Shown here: piece by piece, positions 34,657 through 44,485 of the stretch
How positions within the stretch are numbered: the stretch's first letter is position 1
How the letters are laid out: each line of letters starts with the position of its first letter
Assembly: GCA_945892775.1 (NCBI GenBank)
Contig: CAMDDP010000022.1
Location: forward strand, 1 to 50,565
Origin: Chitinophaga pinensis
GTDB lineage: Bacteria; Bacteroidota; Bacteroidia; Chitinophagales; UBA10324
Direction: 5' to 3'
DNA: 50,565 nt
Program-made: the position numbers and the translations under genes
The notes under the pieces: generated by a model
The model's database searches: none
What the model was told of the DNA's origin: nothing
Seen by the model: the letters and a program-made list of their open reading frames with translations, nothing else

Positions 34657-35246
34657 ATCACTTTCATTCGCATCATCTGTTTCACATATTTTCCGATTAC
34701 ATCGAATTCAATATTCACCTTTCCTCCTTTTTTTAACTGGGAGAAATTGGTGTGCTCATAAGTGTAAGAAATGATGGCTACGGCAAATGTTTTTTTATTT
34801 TCTGCTGTAACAGTTAAGCTGACTCCGTTAATCGTGATGCTTCCTTTCTCAACTAATAATCCCTGATGCGAATCGGCTAATTTGAATTGAAAAATCCATG
34901 AGCCGTTTTTCTCTTTTATTTTTTCAACTTTTGCTACAGCGTCCACATGGCCCTGAACAAAGTGCCCATCGAATCTCGCATTCGCAATCATGGCGCGTTC
35001 AATATTTATTTTTTGTCCGACTTTCCACTCTGAAAGATTGGTGCGATTTAATGTTTCATCAATCGCAATAACTTTATGTATATCTTTTTTTATTTCCACT
35101 ACAGTTAAACAAACTCCATCGTGCGAAACGCTTTGATCAACTTTTAACTCGGCAGAAATTGCTGATTGAATGGTAAATATTTTATTGGAACCTGAAGATT
35201 CTATTGTAATTACACTTCCTAAACATTCAATTATCCCTGTGAACAT
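34653..35246 (-). CDS. ribE: Riboflavin synthase alpha chain
   Basis: It dismutates two lumazine molecules to riboflavin. At 197 residues it has the two homologous lumazine-binding halves, each starting similarly: MFTGIIECLG and, in the second half, NARFDGHFVQGHVDAVA. SHDGVCLTV and KGSITINGVSLTV are the matching substrate loops. The ATG is only three bases after the stop of the gliding-type protein gene, so it is probably cotranscribed with it. Its stop region overlaps ABC-F. Confidence 0.93.
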   Translation of the reverse strand: MFTGIIECLGSVITIESSGSNKIFTIQSAISAELKVDQSVSHDGVCLTVVEIKKDIHKVIAIDETLNRTNLSEWKVGQKINIERAMIANARFDGHFVQGHVDAVAKVEKIKEKNGSWIFQFKLADSHQGLLVEKGSITINGVSLTVTAENKKTFAVAIISYTYEHTNFSQLKKGGKVNIEFDVIGKYVKQMMRMKVI

Positions 35247-35249
35247 TGT

Positions 35250-37979
35250 CTATTTATACAAATGAATAAATCCTGAAAGTGGTTTACTGCGCTTTACACT
35301 TCCGGCTAATGATTGTTCGTACACATCGCACACATAGTAATAAGTTCCATCAGGGCACATTTTACCATTTGTTGTATTTACTCCATCCCAGTTAATCATG
35401 GGGTCAGTAGTTTCAAAAACAAACACTCCCCAGCTATCATAAATTTTTATTTCAATTTTATCAATGTACTTGAATGGAAGAAAAGGATGAAACAAATCAT
35501 TTTGATTATCGCCATTAGGAGTAAAAACATTTGGTAATTCGTAGTAAGGACAATTTTCAACGCAAAGAACAGGGCTCTTTTCTCCTTCATTATAATTAGA
35601 ATCAACACCAGTGATGTAGTAACAACCTGCAACTGTATTTATCAAATCGTGAAAGTAATTATTAGTGAAGGGTTGAACAGTAGAATCTATTAATTTAAAA
35701 TCGCCGCCACCGGTTGCTGTATAATAAATATTGTAGTGAAGTAAGTCGGCTGAACATTCGTCGGTAATAATCGTCCATTGCAAATTATTTATAAAAGGAC
35801 CAAACTCAACACCAGGATTTGTACAATCATTAATAATAGTTAGTGTTGGTGGGCATGGCCCAATGGTATCAATGGGAATTGCACACACTTGTTGTGATAA
35901 ATTAACAATTGGACTAACAAACCCTGGAGCTGAATAATCTCCTACGCTCCTTACATAATAGCAATAAATCAAGTCGTTTATTAATCCTGCATCAACATAA
36001 AAATGAGAAGTTGTAATCCCTATTGAATCATATAGCAAAGTCTGGTTATTCTTTCTGAAAATAGTAAAAAATAAATTTTCCCAAGGAACAATTTCATTCC
36101 ATGATAAGACAACTTTATTGTCCTGACCAGTTGCCGTTACAAAAATACTAGAGGCAATTTCCGTTTCGCCCAATTTATTCCCATTACTATAAAACTCTAT
36201 TCTATAAGACCATGAATCATCAATAGTATTGATGAGCGTGTCGATGTAAGTTGTATCAATAAACAAACTGAATATTGGAGCTGTGTACGAATTAATAAGT
36301 GTAAAATTTACTCCTGTGTTTCCAGTTGAATGGAATAGCTTGTATTCGTATGGCCCAGAATTTTGAATAGTATCTAGATCAAAAGCAGAAGGTTTACTCC
36401 ATGCAACAAACATACTTCCGTTCAATGCATCAGTATTTCTCACACTTGCATTTGTAATGACTGGAACATCTTTTTTCAGAATAGCACAGTCTTCATTGGA
36501 AGGAAGTCCTTCACATAAATTATAAATGATTCCAATGGCAGTTGTATCCGAAAATTCAGCTTCTACTCTGTAACAATATTCTTTTCCCCGATCAACATTT
36601 ACATCAGTAAAAGTATAGGTGCGAAGCCGTGATGAAATCTTTGAATATCCTTTTCCACTCATTGTAGGATTGCAGGTATCACTAATAAATGGGTTTGAGC
36701 CTTCCCTTCTCCACAATGAAAAGCCAATAAATTTTTTAGTATCATAACAGCTATAAGGATTATCCCAGGTGACAATAATATTATTACCAACAGCATTGGC
36801 ATCTAAATTTTCAGGAGCAGGAGCTACAACTTTTATTAGCCAGCTTTCTAAATCAGTTAATGGATAGTCGGGGTAATTATCAGTTGCTTTGAATACTACC
36901 TGATAAAATTGAGAGCGAACATGATTGCATACTGTTTGCCAAACAAAAGTTCCATAGCCTGTTGTATCAAGGTCGGGAATAAACAAAGCTGTATCAGGAG
37001 CATCAACAACAAAGGGCCCTCCATTTGCTGTTAGTGTTACAATTTGTCCGGCATCAGTATCTGTCGATTTTACTTTTATCACCAATAAACTCCCCGCAAC
37101 AACACAAGTATCACGAACAATTTTTATATCCGGTGGATGATTAGGGTCACATACAATTATTATTTCCATGTCGCGAATCATGGTTCCCATTTTTACAACT
37201 CCTAACCCTAATACTTTTCGATATTCAGTAATTAGAATAGCTATATTGTATGTACAACAGCCTTGAGGTTTATCCCAAATTAATTCACCAGTAACCGGGT
37301 TAATTGTAAATATTGGATTCCCTATAGTTCCATCAGTCAAATTAGGAGAAACATAGGTTCCTACATTTTGAGTTTCTGAAATTTTGGGTGTAATAAATTC
37401 AAAATGCAGACTATCCCCATCAGGATCATATGCGTTGGGATTATGTGTATAAACCTGATTTGCTACTCCATAATCAATGGGCCAATTTTGGAGTATCGGC
37501 GAATTATTATATCCATAAAATTGTGGGTCTCGAATAAATAATGTGTCCTCAACATAAAATGGTTCGTTCACTGAATTAGCGATGTTGCAAATGTCATTGA
37601 TGCGATTTAAGTCCTGCATGGAAATAATAAACCCTTCGAAACCATTGAATGTATGATAGCTGACATACATATTTCGCTTTATATCATTGCCAACAAATTC
37701 CCCGTCAGGTACTCCATTTGAGGGGCTGTTATCAGGTCCATTCACTCTTGCTACCGTATCAAATACAATAGTACCAGTTGGAATATAAGTGTATCGCACA
37801 ACCAATGAGTCTCGGTCGGCAGCAATACTACTTTCCTTTGTAAAAGTGATAACAGTTACTTTATAAGTATATCCAGTTCCGATTCTTTCATAAATAATTT
37901 CTCCAGCACGATTGTGTGTGGCCCATAAGAAAAGTGGGAAAATTGAAAATAAAATAAGTGTAAAAATTCTTCTTGTCAT
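35250..37979 (-). CDS. Gliding motility-associated C-terminal domain protein
   Basis: A 909-residue exported protein. Signal peptide residues 1-20 ending LFLWA, before THNRAGEIIYERIG. The N-terminal region shares landmarks with the protein at 1-2162: YDPDGDSLHFEF, INPVTGELIWD and EYRKVLGLGVVKMG. Fibronectin-like repeats follow. The last 85 residues (LPNVFTPNGDNQNDLFHPF to GSVKRSKPLSGFIHLYK) are the T9SS type B sorting domain. It should be secreted to the cell surface by T9SS. Role (adhesion or gliding) is inferred from the domain. Confidence 0.9.
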   Translation of the reverse strand: MTRRIFTLILFSIFPLFLWATHNRAGEIIYERIGTGYTYKVTVITFTKESSIAADRDSLVVRYTYIPTGTIVFDTVARVNGPDNSPSNGVPDGEFVGNDIKRNMYVSYHTFNGFEGFIISMQDLNRINDICNIANSVNEPFYVEDTLFIRDPQFYGYNNSPILQNWPIDYGVANQVYTHNPNAYDPDGDSLHFEFITPKISETQNVGTYVSPNLTDGTIGNPIFTINPVTGELIWDKPQGCCTYNIAILITEYRKVLGLGVVKMGTMIRDMEIIIVCDPNHPPDIKIVRDTCVVAGSLLVIKVKSTDTDAGQIVTLTANGGPFVVDAPDTALFIPDLDTTGYGTFVWQTVCNHVRSQFYQVVFKATDNYPDYPLTDLESWLIKVVAPAPENLDANAVGNNIIVTWDNPYSCYDTKKFIGFSLWRREGSNPFISDTCNPTMSGKGYSKISSRLRTYTFTDVNVDRGKEYCYRVEAEFSDTTAIGIIYNLCEGLPSNEDCAILKKDVPVITNASVRNTDALNGSMFVAWSKPSAFDLDTIQNSGPYEYKLFHSTGNTGVNFTLINSYTAPIFSLFIDTTYIDTLINTIDDSWSYRIEFYSNGNKLGETEIASSIFVTATGQDNKVVLSWNEIVPWENLFFTIFRKNNQTLLYDSIGITTSHFYVDAGLINDLIYCYYVRSVGDYSAPGFVSPIVNLSQQVCAIPIDTIGPCPPTLTIINDCTNPGVEFGPFINNLQWTIITDECSADLLHYNIYYTATGGGDFKLIDSTVQPFTNNYFHDLINTVAGCYYITGVDSNYNEGEKSPVLCVENCPYYELPNVFTPNGDNQNDLFHPFLPFKYIDKIEIKIYDSWGVFVFETTDPMINWDGVNTTNGKMCPDGTYYYVCDVYEQSLAGSVKRSKPLSGFIHLYK

Positions 37980-38304
37980 ACTGCTGAATGCGAACGCAAT
38001 TTACAACGCAGAAGCAAATGAAAAATATTTTTTAATAAATGGCTTAAAGAGGTCTGAGGCAAGGAAATGACACAATAAAATGTGTTCCACTCAATTCTTA
38101 ATGAATTTAAAATGAACAAATTCATTTCCCCTTTTTAACAACAAGAAAATAAAAACCTGAAAGCAATCCAGCTACATGAAATGAGTCAATAAAAATTCCT
38201 GCCTGAGCGTAATAAGTAATGGAGTTATTATTGAAATTATAATAAGAATCAATTAAAAATATTTTTTCAGCAACTGGAAGAATAAAAAACAACCTCAATA
38301 AGGT
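37980..38304. other. Intergenic gap between sdhB and the gliding-type gene
   Basis: This is the only stretch of more than 300 bases without a firm gene. It contains a short open frame (38122-38298) described separately. It also has a weak hairpin ACACA/TGTGT near 38068-38083 and AT-rich sequence. I see no clear promoter. Confidence 0.5.
38122..38298 (-). pseudogene. Possible membrane-protein remnant after sdhB
   Basis: The frame directly after the sdhB stop (TAA 38305-38307) stays open, in the same frame, for 60 codons to TGA at 38122. A TTG at 38298 could start it. It reads like the end of a membrane protein: RLFFILPVAEKIFLIDSYYN, then GIFIDSFHVAGLLSGFYFLV and basic KKGK. The His-x-x-Gly-x-x-x-Gly pattern recalls the last helix of rhomboid proteases, but this is weak. 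It may be a remnant, a small protein, or chance. Confidence 0.3.
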
Positions 38305-39057
38305 TTATTCTTTTTGAACCGAAAGTTTCGCTGAAATATATTCTCTGTTTAAACGCATGATATTAGCTACTGAAATTTCTTTCGGACATTCGGCTTCACA
38401 AGCACCTGTATTAGTGCAGCCTCCAAACCCTTCTTCATCCATAACGGCAACCATATTTAAAACACGCTCGTTGCGTTCAGGATGCCCCTGTGGAAGCAAT
38501 GCGTATTGCGAAATTTTTGCTCCGACAAACAACATGGCTGAACCATTTTTACATGTCGCCACACAAGCCCCACAACCAATGCAAGCAGCCGCATCAAAGG
38601 CTTTTTCTGAATCAACTTTATTTACTGCAATATTATTAGCTTCAGGTGCAGAACCAGTTACAACTGAAATATATCCTCCGGCTTGTTGTATTCGTTCGAA
38701 TGAACTTCGGTCAACCACTAAATCTTTTAATACTGGGAAAGAATTTGCCCTAAACGGTTCGATAGTTATAGTCTCACCATCATTGAAATGACGCATGTGC
38801 AATTGGCAAGTAGTGGTCCCCTTCAATGGACCATGTGGTCTTCCATTAATAACCATACTGCAAGAGCCACAAATTCCTTCTCGACAATCGTGATCAAATG
38901 CAACAGGAGTTCCGTTTTCATGAATCAGTTGTTCGTTCAACACATCCATCATTTCTAAAAATGAAGCATGTGTATCAACATTATTTAACTGATAAGATTC
39001 GAAACCGCCCTTATCGCTTTTATTTTTTTGTCTCCAAACTTTGAGTGTTAATCTCAT
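38305..39057 (-). CDS. sdhB: Succinate dehydrogenase/fumarate reductase iron-sulfur subunit
   Basis: SdhB carries electrons from the FAD in SdhA to quinone. At 250 residues it has the 2Fe-2S site [19 protein letters not shown] with a fourth Cys in GTTTCQLHM, and two ferredoxin-like motifs [14 protein letters not shown] and [16 protein letters not shown]. It is the last gene of sdhCAB, 26 bases after sdhA. Bacteroidota use this complex as succinate dehydrogenase or fumarate reductase. Confidence 0.95.
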   Translation of the reverse strand: MRLTLKVWRQKNKSDKGGFESYQLNNVDTHASFLEMMDVLNEQLIHENGTPVAFDHDCREGICGSCSMVINGRPHGPLKGTTTCQLHMRHFNDGETITIEPFRANSFPVLKDLVVDRSSFERIQQAGGYISVVTGSAPEANNIAVNKVDSEKAFDAAACIGCGACVATCKNGSAMLFVGAKISQYALLPQGHPERNERVLNMVAVMDEEGFGGCTNTGACEAECPKEISVANIMRLNREYISAKLSVQKE

Positions 39058-39083
39058 GTTAGATTTATTTTCCTGTTTGAATT

Positions 39084-41000
39084 TTACTTGTAGCTGCGTT
39101 GTGTCAGATGCACACTTTCAAAAACTAATTCTTCTTTGTGTAACTCCTGAGGTTGGGTTTCTCCTTTGTATTCCCAAGCTCCTACATAAGCAAATTTATT
39201 ATCATCACGCAATGCTTCTCCATCAGGTGTTTGATACTCAGTACGAAAATGTCCGCCACAACTTTCTTCTCTGTTTAATGCATCTCGACACATCAATTCA
39301 CCAAGTTCTATAAAGTCCGCAACACGAATTGCTTTTTCCAATTCAGGATTTAATTCGTTTGCTGTCCCAGGAATTTTTACATCACTCCAGAATTCCACTC
39401 TAATTTTTTTTATCTCTTCAATTGCTTCTGCCAATCCTATTGCATCGCGCGCCATTCCACATTTGTCCCACATCACTTTCCCCAATTTGCGGTGATAGAA
39501 ATCAACTGATTTTGTTCCCTTCACATTCATGAGTTTATCAATCTGCGCACGAACATTTTTTTCAGCTTCATCAAATGCAGGACTGTCTGTTTTTATTTTT
39601 CCAGTCAAAATTTCTCCCGATAAATAATCACCAATAGTATAGGGTAGCACAAAGTATCCATCCGCTAATCCTTGCATGAGGGCAGAAGCGCCCAACCGAT
39701 TAGCTCCATGATCAGAAAAATTACATTCACCGGTTGCATACATTCCGGGAATATTAGTCATAAGATTATAATCGACCCACAAACCTCCCATAGTATAATG
39801 CACCGCGGGATAAATCATCATTGGTGTTTTGTAAGGGTCTTCACCAGTAATTTTATCATACATCTCAAATAAGTTGCCGTAACGAGACTTAATTGTATCC
39901 TGACCGTATTTTTGTATTGCATCAGCAAAATCAAGATACACGGCCATTCCAGTTTCACCTACTCCCCTCCCATCATCACACGCTTCTTTCGCAGCACGTG
40001 AGGCAATATCTCTAGGAACTAAATTTCCAAACGATGGATATTTTCTTTCTAAATAATAATCTCGTTCTTCTTCAGGAATATCCTGCGGCTTGCGTTTATC
40101 ACCTTTGGACTTTGAAACCCAAACCCGACCATCATTTCTCAAACTCTCACTCATCAAAGTAAGCTTCGATTGATATTCACCATGAACTGGAATACAAGTA
40201 GGATGAATTTGTGTGAAGCATGGATTACCGAAGAACGCTCCCTTCTTGTGTGCTTTCCAGATGGCAGTAGTGTTGCAACCCATTGCATTTGTAGATAGGA
40301 AAAAAACATTTCCGTATCCACCTGTTGCGAGAACAACAGCATGTGCGGCGTGTCGTTGAATTTCACCTGTTACCAAATCACGAACAATTACACCACGAGC
40401 TTTCCCATTTTCAATTACTACTTCCACCATTTCGTGGCGGGTAAATAATTCAACTGATTTTTCTTTTACCTGACGATTCAATGCACTGTACGCTCCCAAT
40501 AACAATTGCTGACCTGTTTGGCCGCGTGCATAAAACGTTCTTGAAACCTGCACACCTCCGAATGAACGGTTATCTAGCAAGCCACTGTACTCTCTTGCAA
40601 ACGGGACACCTTGTGCCACACATTGGTCAATAATATTTACACTTACTTCAGCCAAACGATGAACATTGCCTTCGCGTGAACGATAGTCGCCACCTTTTAT
40701 GGTATCGTAAAACAAACGGTAAACACTGTCGCCATCGTTGCGATAATTTTTTGCGGCATTAATTCCTCCTTGAGCGGCTATACTATGCGCACGACGAGCG
40801 CTATCCTGAAAACAAAAAGCTTTAACTTTGTACCCGAGTTCACCAAGAGATGCAGCGGCAGAAGCTCCCGCTAATCCTGTTCCAACAACTATAATATCAA
40901 TCTTCTTTTTATTAGAAGGATTAACCAACTTAACACTCGATTTGTACTGGCTCCACTTTTCACCTAAAGGACCAGAAGGAATTTTTGAATCTAAAGCCAT
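39084..41000 (-). CDS. sdhA: Succinate dehydrogenase/fumarate reductase flavoprotein subunit
   Basis: The catalytic flavoprotein, 638 residues. FAD site [18 protein letters not shown], the covalent FAD-binding His in [13 protein letters not shown], and the substrate region [19 protein letters not shown] with the conserved His and Arg. It resembles the b558 (Wolinella-type) family. It starts 10 bases after sdhC, showing an operon. Confidence 0.95.
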   Translation of the reverse strand: MALDSKIPSGPLGEKWSQYKSSVKLVNPSNKKKIDIIVVGTGLAGASAAASLGELGYKVKAFCFQDSARRAHSIAAQGGINAAKNYRNDGDSVYRLFYDTIKGGDYRSREGNVHRLAEVSVNIIDQCVAQGVPFAREYSGLLDNRSFGGVQVSRTFYARGQTGQQLLLGAYSALNRQVKEKSVELFTRHEMVEVVIENGKARGVIVRDLVTGEIQRHAAHAVVLATGGYGNVFFLSTNAMGCNTTAIWKAHKKGAFFGNPCFTQIHPTCIPVHGEYQSKLTLMSESLRNDGRVWVSKSKGDKRKPQDIPEEERDYYLERKYPSFGNLVPRDIASRAAKEACDDGRGVGETGMAVYLDFADAIQKYGQDTIKSRYGNLFEMYDKITGEDPYKTPMMIYPAVHYTMGGLWVDYNLMTNIPGMYATGECNFSDHGANRLGASALMQGLADGYFVLPYTIGDYLSGEILTGKIKTDSPAFDEAEKNVRAQIDKLMNVKGTKSVDFYHRKLGKVMWDKCGMARDAIGLAEAIEEIKKIRVEFWSDVKIPGTANELNPELEKAIRVADFIELGELMCRDALNREESCGGHFRTEYQTPDGEALRDDNKFAYVGAWEYKGETQPQELHKEELVFESVHLTQRSYK

Positions 41001-41010
41001 ATCAGTTGAA

Positions 41011-41685
41011 TCATTTTTTCAATAAAAAGTAAACGGGCATTGCTGCGAATACCGCAGGAACAATAATGGAAAATGCAATTCCAATAAACTCAATTACAGG
41101 AGTATATTTTTTATGATAAACTCCCAATGACCGAAAGGCGCTTTGAAATCCATGTAACAAATGATATGCAAGAACTATCATAGAGAAAATATAAATCATT
41201 GCATAAGCCGGATTTTGAAATGCTCCTTTCACTTCGGAATACATATCAGGAGTTCCATTATTATCCAACCCCAAACGGGCAGTAAATCTTGAAGGAATAA
41301 AAAAATCTTTCAGATGAATGATCAAAAAAACAAGAATCAATGAACCTAAAATTCCCATGCTGCGAGAATACCACTTGCTCGTTGCGGTTGCTGATGTTCC
41401 TGAATATGAGATGGTGCGTGCTTTCATATTTTGCCTTGTAATGGCAACTGATTGAAGAATGTGTATTATTAAAAACAGAAAGAGCAAAATCTCAATGGTA
41501 CGAATCAGAATATTACTTGCCATAAAATGCGCGGCTTCATTAAAAAATAATCCCCCATCGTTCAAAAACATAAGGGAATTAATGCTGCAATGAACCACTA
41601 AAAAAACTATCAGAAACAATCCTGTCAATGACATTATTACCTTTCTGCCAATCGTAGATACTAGAAATTTTGAAAACCAGTTCAT
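41011..41685 (-). CDS. sdhC: Succinate dehydrogenase cytochrome b558 subunit
   Basis: A 224-residue membrane anchor with five likely helices and His residues placed to bind two hemes (VVHCSIN, AAHFMAS, IIHILQS, AYHLLHG). It matches the b558-type single-subunit anchor. It starts the sdhCAB operon and has a strong promoter upstream. Confidence 0.92.
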   Translation of the reverse strand: MNWFSKFLVSTIGRKVIMSLTGLFLIVFLVVHCSINSLMFLNDGGLFFNEAAHFMASNILIRTIEILLFLFLIIHILQSVAITRQNMKARTISYSGTSATATSKWYSRSMGILGSLILVFLIIHLKDFFIPSRFTARLGLDNNGTPDMYSEVKGAFQNPAYAMIYIFSMIVLAYHLLHGFQSAFRSLGVYHKKYTPVIEFIGIAFSIIVPAVFAAMPVYFLLKK

Positions 41686-41710
41686 AATAAAATATTAATT
41701 CAGAAGGTGA

Positions 41711-41742
41711 CAAAAATAATCGTCAAAGTTTTGCTATGCAAA
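41711..41742 (-). promoter_or_regulatory. Promoter of the sdhCAB operon
   Basis: On the minus strand TTTG (41742-41739) is followed after 20 bases by TATTTTTG (41718-41711). It matches the Bacteroidota consensus and gives a leader of about 20 bases before the sdhC ATG at 41685. Confidence 0.65.
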
Positions 41743-41805
41743 ATATAACACATTAAAAAATAAAAATGATTTAGAATCCTATAAACCACTTAAATATCAA
41801 CTAAA

Positions 41806-43083
41806 CTAAAAATTTAAATTAGTCTTATTCAAAATAAAAATTCGATTTAGTAAAATCCCTTGTATTTTATAATGTCCCGTAAACACCTCCTCAATTTGCA
41901 AATCGAAATTAAAAATGGACTTACTACGCAATTTAAATCCTATCAATCTTTTTATAACTTCTTGGGTTTTCATCTCACCCTTCAATTTTTTAGTCTTTGC
42001 CTTTTCCCGAATAAATTTTAATGTTCGAGAATGAATAGTTTTTGCGAATTTCATTTCGCCAACTAAAAGAAAATATATCACCTCTAAAGTTCGAACATCA
42101 ATGTCATGAATAATATAATATTTATTATTAAGATGTTTTCTTGCCATTTTTAAAAATTCAAAGGCATTAATTAAGTCACTACGAAGCATATAGTACTTCG
42201 AAAAGATTATAGCAATTAATCCAATTGCATCAGGCTCTCCAGATTTTAAAAATCTGTTTAAATGATTATCTAAAATCTCTTTTGCTTCTATCATTTTTCC
42301 TTTAATCATATACAATTCACACAAACGACATAGAAGATGTGGTTGATTAAAAAAGAACAGATTATTATATTTCATTGACCGAGCAAACATCTCCATACAA
42401 TCATCAAATTCGTTCAAATAATAAAGGCAAGTTCCAAAAAATCCGTCAATAGAATAAAAAAAATCAGATGGGAGCAACTTAGCTGCCTCAGGAATTGACT
42501 TAAGCGTTAAAAATATTTTTTTGGATTTTAAAAAATCATTCTCTATACAAAAAGCATACAAAGCATTACAATAAAGGGCTATTATTTTCAATCGTTCGTC
42601 ATCGAATTTTTTAATCCCGTCATTAATAATTTGAAATGTTTTTTCATAGTATTTTTGATTAGCATTCTTTAAATCATTTTGAAAATAATCATGGATCATT
42701 CTAACAACCATTATTTTCGATCTATTATTAATAGACTGCAATTCATTATCGTTTCCCTTAGAATATTTCAGACTTAAATCGGAATAATAAGTTAATTCCT
42801 TAAAATCCTGTGCTGTAAATGGAAGTCGTAAAAAGAAGGTTAATACAGCTTCATAAAAAATATTCTTTTCCCTTCTATCCTTTAACAATAAATTTTTCTT
42901 TTCCTGAAATAAGAGTTCCCGCTTAAAATTCTCAACCAAACGATATCTGCTTAATAAATCTAATAACTTAAAACTTCCCTCGGGACAAATAACATCATAA
43001 CATTTACGCAAAAGGACCGATTTCATTTTGCGATACATTTTATCATCAACCCGCAAATACTTCTTTAACGCTTCCTTTTCCAT
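41806..43083 (-). CDS. TPR-like hypothetical protein, apparently missing its N-terminus
   Basis: I do not recognise this protein. It is Lys-, Phe- and Leu-rich and all helical, with repeated helix pairs such as LICRLCELYMIKGKMIEAKE-like segments near residue 255 that suggest TPR-type repeats. No signal peptide is seen. The ATG at 43083 (MEKEALKKYLRVDD) is used here; a GTG at 43125 extends it by 14 residues. Upstream in a shifted frame lies a matching N-terminus (43158-43223), so the true protein is probably about 470 residues broken by a frameshift. It is AT-rich and monocistronic. Confidence 0.65.
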   Translation of the reverse strand: MEKEALKKYLRVDDKMYRKMKSVLLRKCYDVICPEGSFKLLDLLSRYRLVENFKRELLFQEKKNLLLKDRREKNIFYEAVLTFFLRLPFTAQDFKELTYYSDLSLKYSKGNDNELQSINNRSKIMVVRMIHDYFQNDLKNANQKYYEKTFQIINDGIKKFDDERLKIIALYCNALYAFCIENDFLKSKKIFLTLKSIPEAAKLLPSDFFYSIDGFFGTCLYYLNEFDDCMEMFARSMKYNNLFFFNQPHLLCRLCELYMIKGKMIEAKEILDNHLNRFLKSGEPDAIGLIAIIFSKYYMLRSDLINAFEFLKMARKHLNNKYYIIHDIDVRTLEVIYFLLVGEMKFAKTIHSRTLKFIREKAKTKKLKGEMKTQEVIKRLIGFKLRSKSIFNFDLQIEEVFTGHYKIQGILLNRIFILNKTNLNF

Positions 43084-43223
43084 TATTGTACCGGAACAAA
43101 TTTGAATAAGATATTTAAGAAACACCTTGAGTTTGGAGGCCTTGAAGGGAATAGCCTTTACTTTACTTTATTTAAGTCATCATCGCTTAAAACTACTATA
43201 AGCTTTTCTAAATAGTCTTTCAT
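43084..43223 (-). pseudogene. Frameshifted N-terminal part of the TPR-like gene
   Basis: From ATG at 43223 the frame reads MKDYLEKLIVVLSDDDLNKV then K and a stop at 43158-43160. The sequence at the break has GTAAA twice in tandem. Removing one copy joins this frame without a stop to AIPFKASKLKVFLKYLI and then the 41806-43083 gene. The joined protein would start naturally. The break is therefore best read as a 5-bp duplication, either real or an assembly error. Confidence 0.55.
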
Positions 43224-43251
43224 CTACATGAAACGATTAAAACAAAAACAA

Positions 43252-43806
43252 TTAATAATTAGCGCTAATAATCTTCGCAAATTTTAAAAGGTCAGTACAA
43301 TGTAATGACGGTGCAATATCTAATATTTTATTTTCTCCAATCCAAACTTTTTGTAATCGGAGTGCATCAGCCATTTCCATATCAGAAATGGAATCACCCA
43401 CCATTATTGATTTAAAGAAATCAATTTCAGGAAAATCTTGTTTTGCTTTCAATGGCATTCCTATTCCTGGTTTACGCATGATATTATCCTCCTCTTTTAA
43501 ATAGGGGCTAAAATAAATCGCATCAATTTTTCCTCCATCCTTTTCAATTTCTGAATTCATGAAGGAATGAATTATTTCTAATTCACCCTGAGTCATAAAA
43601 CCCTTTCCAATGCCCTGCTGATTAGTAACAACAATTATTTTTCCAAAATGTTTTGAAAGAATTGCTATAGCCTCCTTACTTCCTTCAATCCATTCAAACA
43701 TTTTAAGATTGCGCACATAATCGCCATCAATTTTTTTATTGATTACGCCGTCTCTATCGAGAAACAATGTCCAAGTATTATCAATAGGCAAATTGAGCAA
43801 AGTCAT
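43252..43806 (-). CDS. gmhB: D,D-heptose 1,7-bisphosphate phosphatase
   Basis: A HAD-IIIA phosphatase that removes the 7-phosphate from heptose 1,7-bisphosphate. Motifs: FLDRDGVINKK (I), VVTNQQGIGKGFM (II) and MVGDSISDMEMADA (IV), with a middle KPGIGMPLKAKQDF. I chose the ATG at 43806 (MTLLNLPIDNTWTLFL), which overlaps hddC by 26 bases; a longer frame to 43866 is less likely. The usual Zn-loop Cys cluster is absent here: between SPYLKEED and RKPG there is no Cys. Last gene of the heptose operon. Confidence 0.85.
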   Translation of the reverse strand: MTLLNLPIDNTWTLFLDRDGVINKKIDGDYVRNLKMFEWIEGSKEAIAILSKHFGKIIVVTNQQGIGKGFMTQGELEIIHSFMNSEIEKDGGKIDAIYFSPYLKEEDNIMRKPGIGMPLKAKQDFPEIDFFKSIMVGDSISDMEMADALRLQKVWIGENKILDIAPSLHCTDLLKFAKIISANY

Positions 43807-44485
43807 CTTGTGCTTTTTGATAATCTTCAGGAATTCCGATGTCAATAAAATACCGTTCAAAAACAAATCCTTTCATATTCAATCGATCAATTTGTTTTTC
43901 TAAAAAATCTTTTTCAAATGAGAATTTATCAACTGGAGGGAAAAAATTTAGTATGTTTTTATTTGCAATGTAAACTCCCCCATTAATATTTCCTTCATCC
44001 CTAAATACTTTCTCTTCAAAACTAGATATGGAAAAATCGCTTTTGTTTTTTACAATTCCATAACGATCAAAATTTTTCATTGGCTTTAAAGCAATACTTA
44101 AATCTGAGTTATTTTTTTTATGAAGCGAATACATTTCACCAATGGGCACATCAAAAAAAGTATCCCCATTTAAAATCAACACTTCATCGGTACCCGCTAT
44201 TTTCATTGAAGCTTTTATGGCGCCTCCTGTTCCCATTGGATTTTCTTCAACACAATATTTTATATTGATATCTAGAAATTTATTTCCAAAATAGCCTTGT
44301 ATCAAATCAGCTTTGAATCCAACACTTAATATGCAATTTTTAATTCCACTTGCAGAACAATAATCAAAAACATATTGAAGAAATGGTTTGCCGTTTATTG
44401 GCGCCATTGGTTTAGGTAAATCTTTCACAACACTTTGCAACCGCGTGCCCAAACCACCAGCAAGAACGATGACTGTGTCAATCAT
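43781..44485 (-). CDS. hddC: D-glycero-alpha-D-manno-heptose 1-phosphate guanylyltransferase
   Basis: A 234-residue sugar nucleotidyltransferase. The N-terminal signature VLAGGLGTRLQSVVKDLPKP binds GTP, followed by PFLQYVFDYC, ENPMGTGGAIKAS and the metal-binding NGDTFFDV. Given its place after hddA and gmhA it should make GDP-heptose from heptose 1-phosphate. It overlaps gmhA by eight bases. Confidence 0.87.
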   Translation of the reverse strand: MIDTVIVLAGGLGTRLQSVVKDLPKPMAPINGKPFLQYVFDYCSASGIKNCILSVGFKADLIQGYFGNKFLDINIKYCVEENPMGTGGAIKASMKIAGTDEVLILNGDTFFDVPIGEMYSLHKKNNSDLSIALKPMKNFDRYGIVKNKSDFSISSFEEKVFRDEGNINGGVYIANKNILNFFPPVDKFSFEKDFLEKQIDRLNMKGFVFERYFIDIGIPEDYQKAQDDFAQFAY

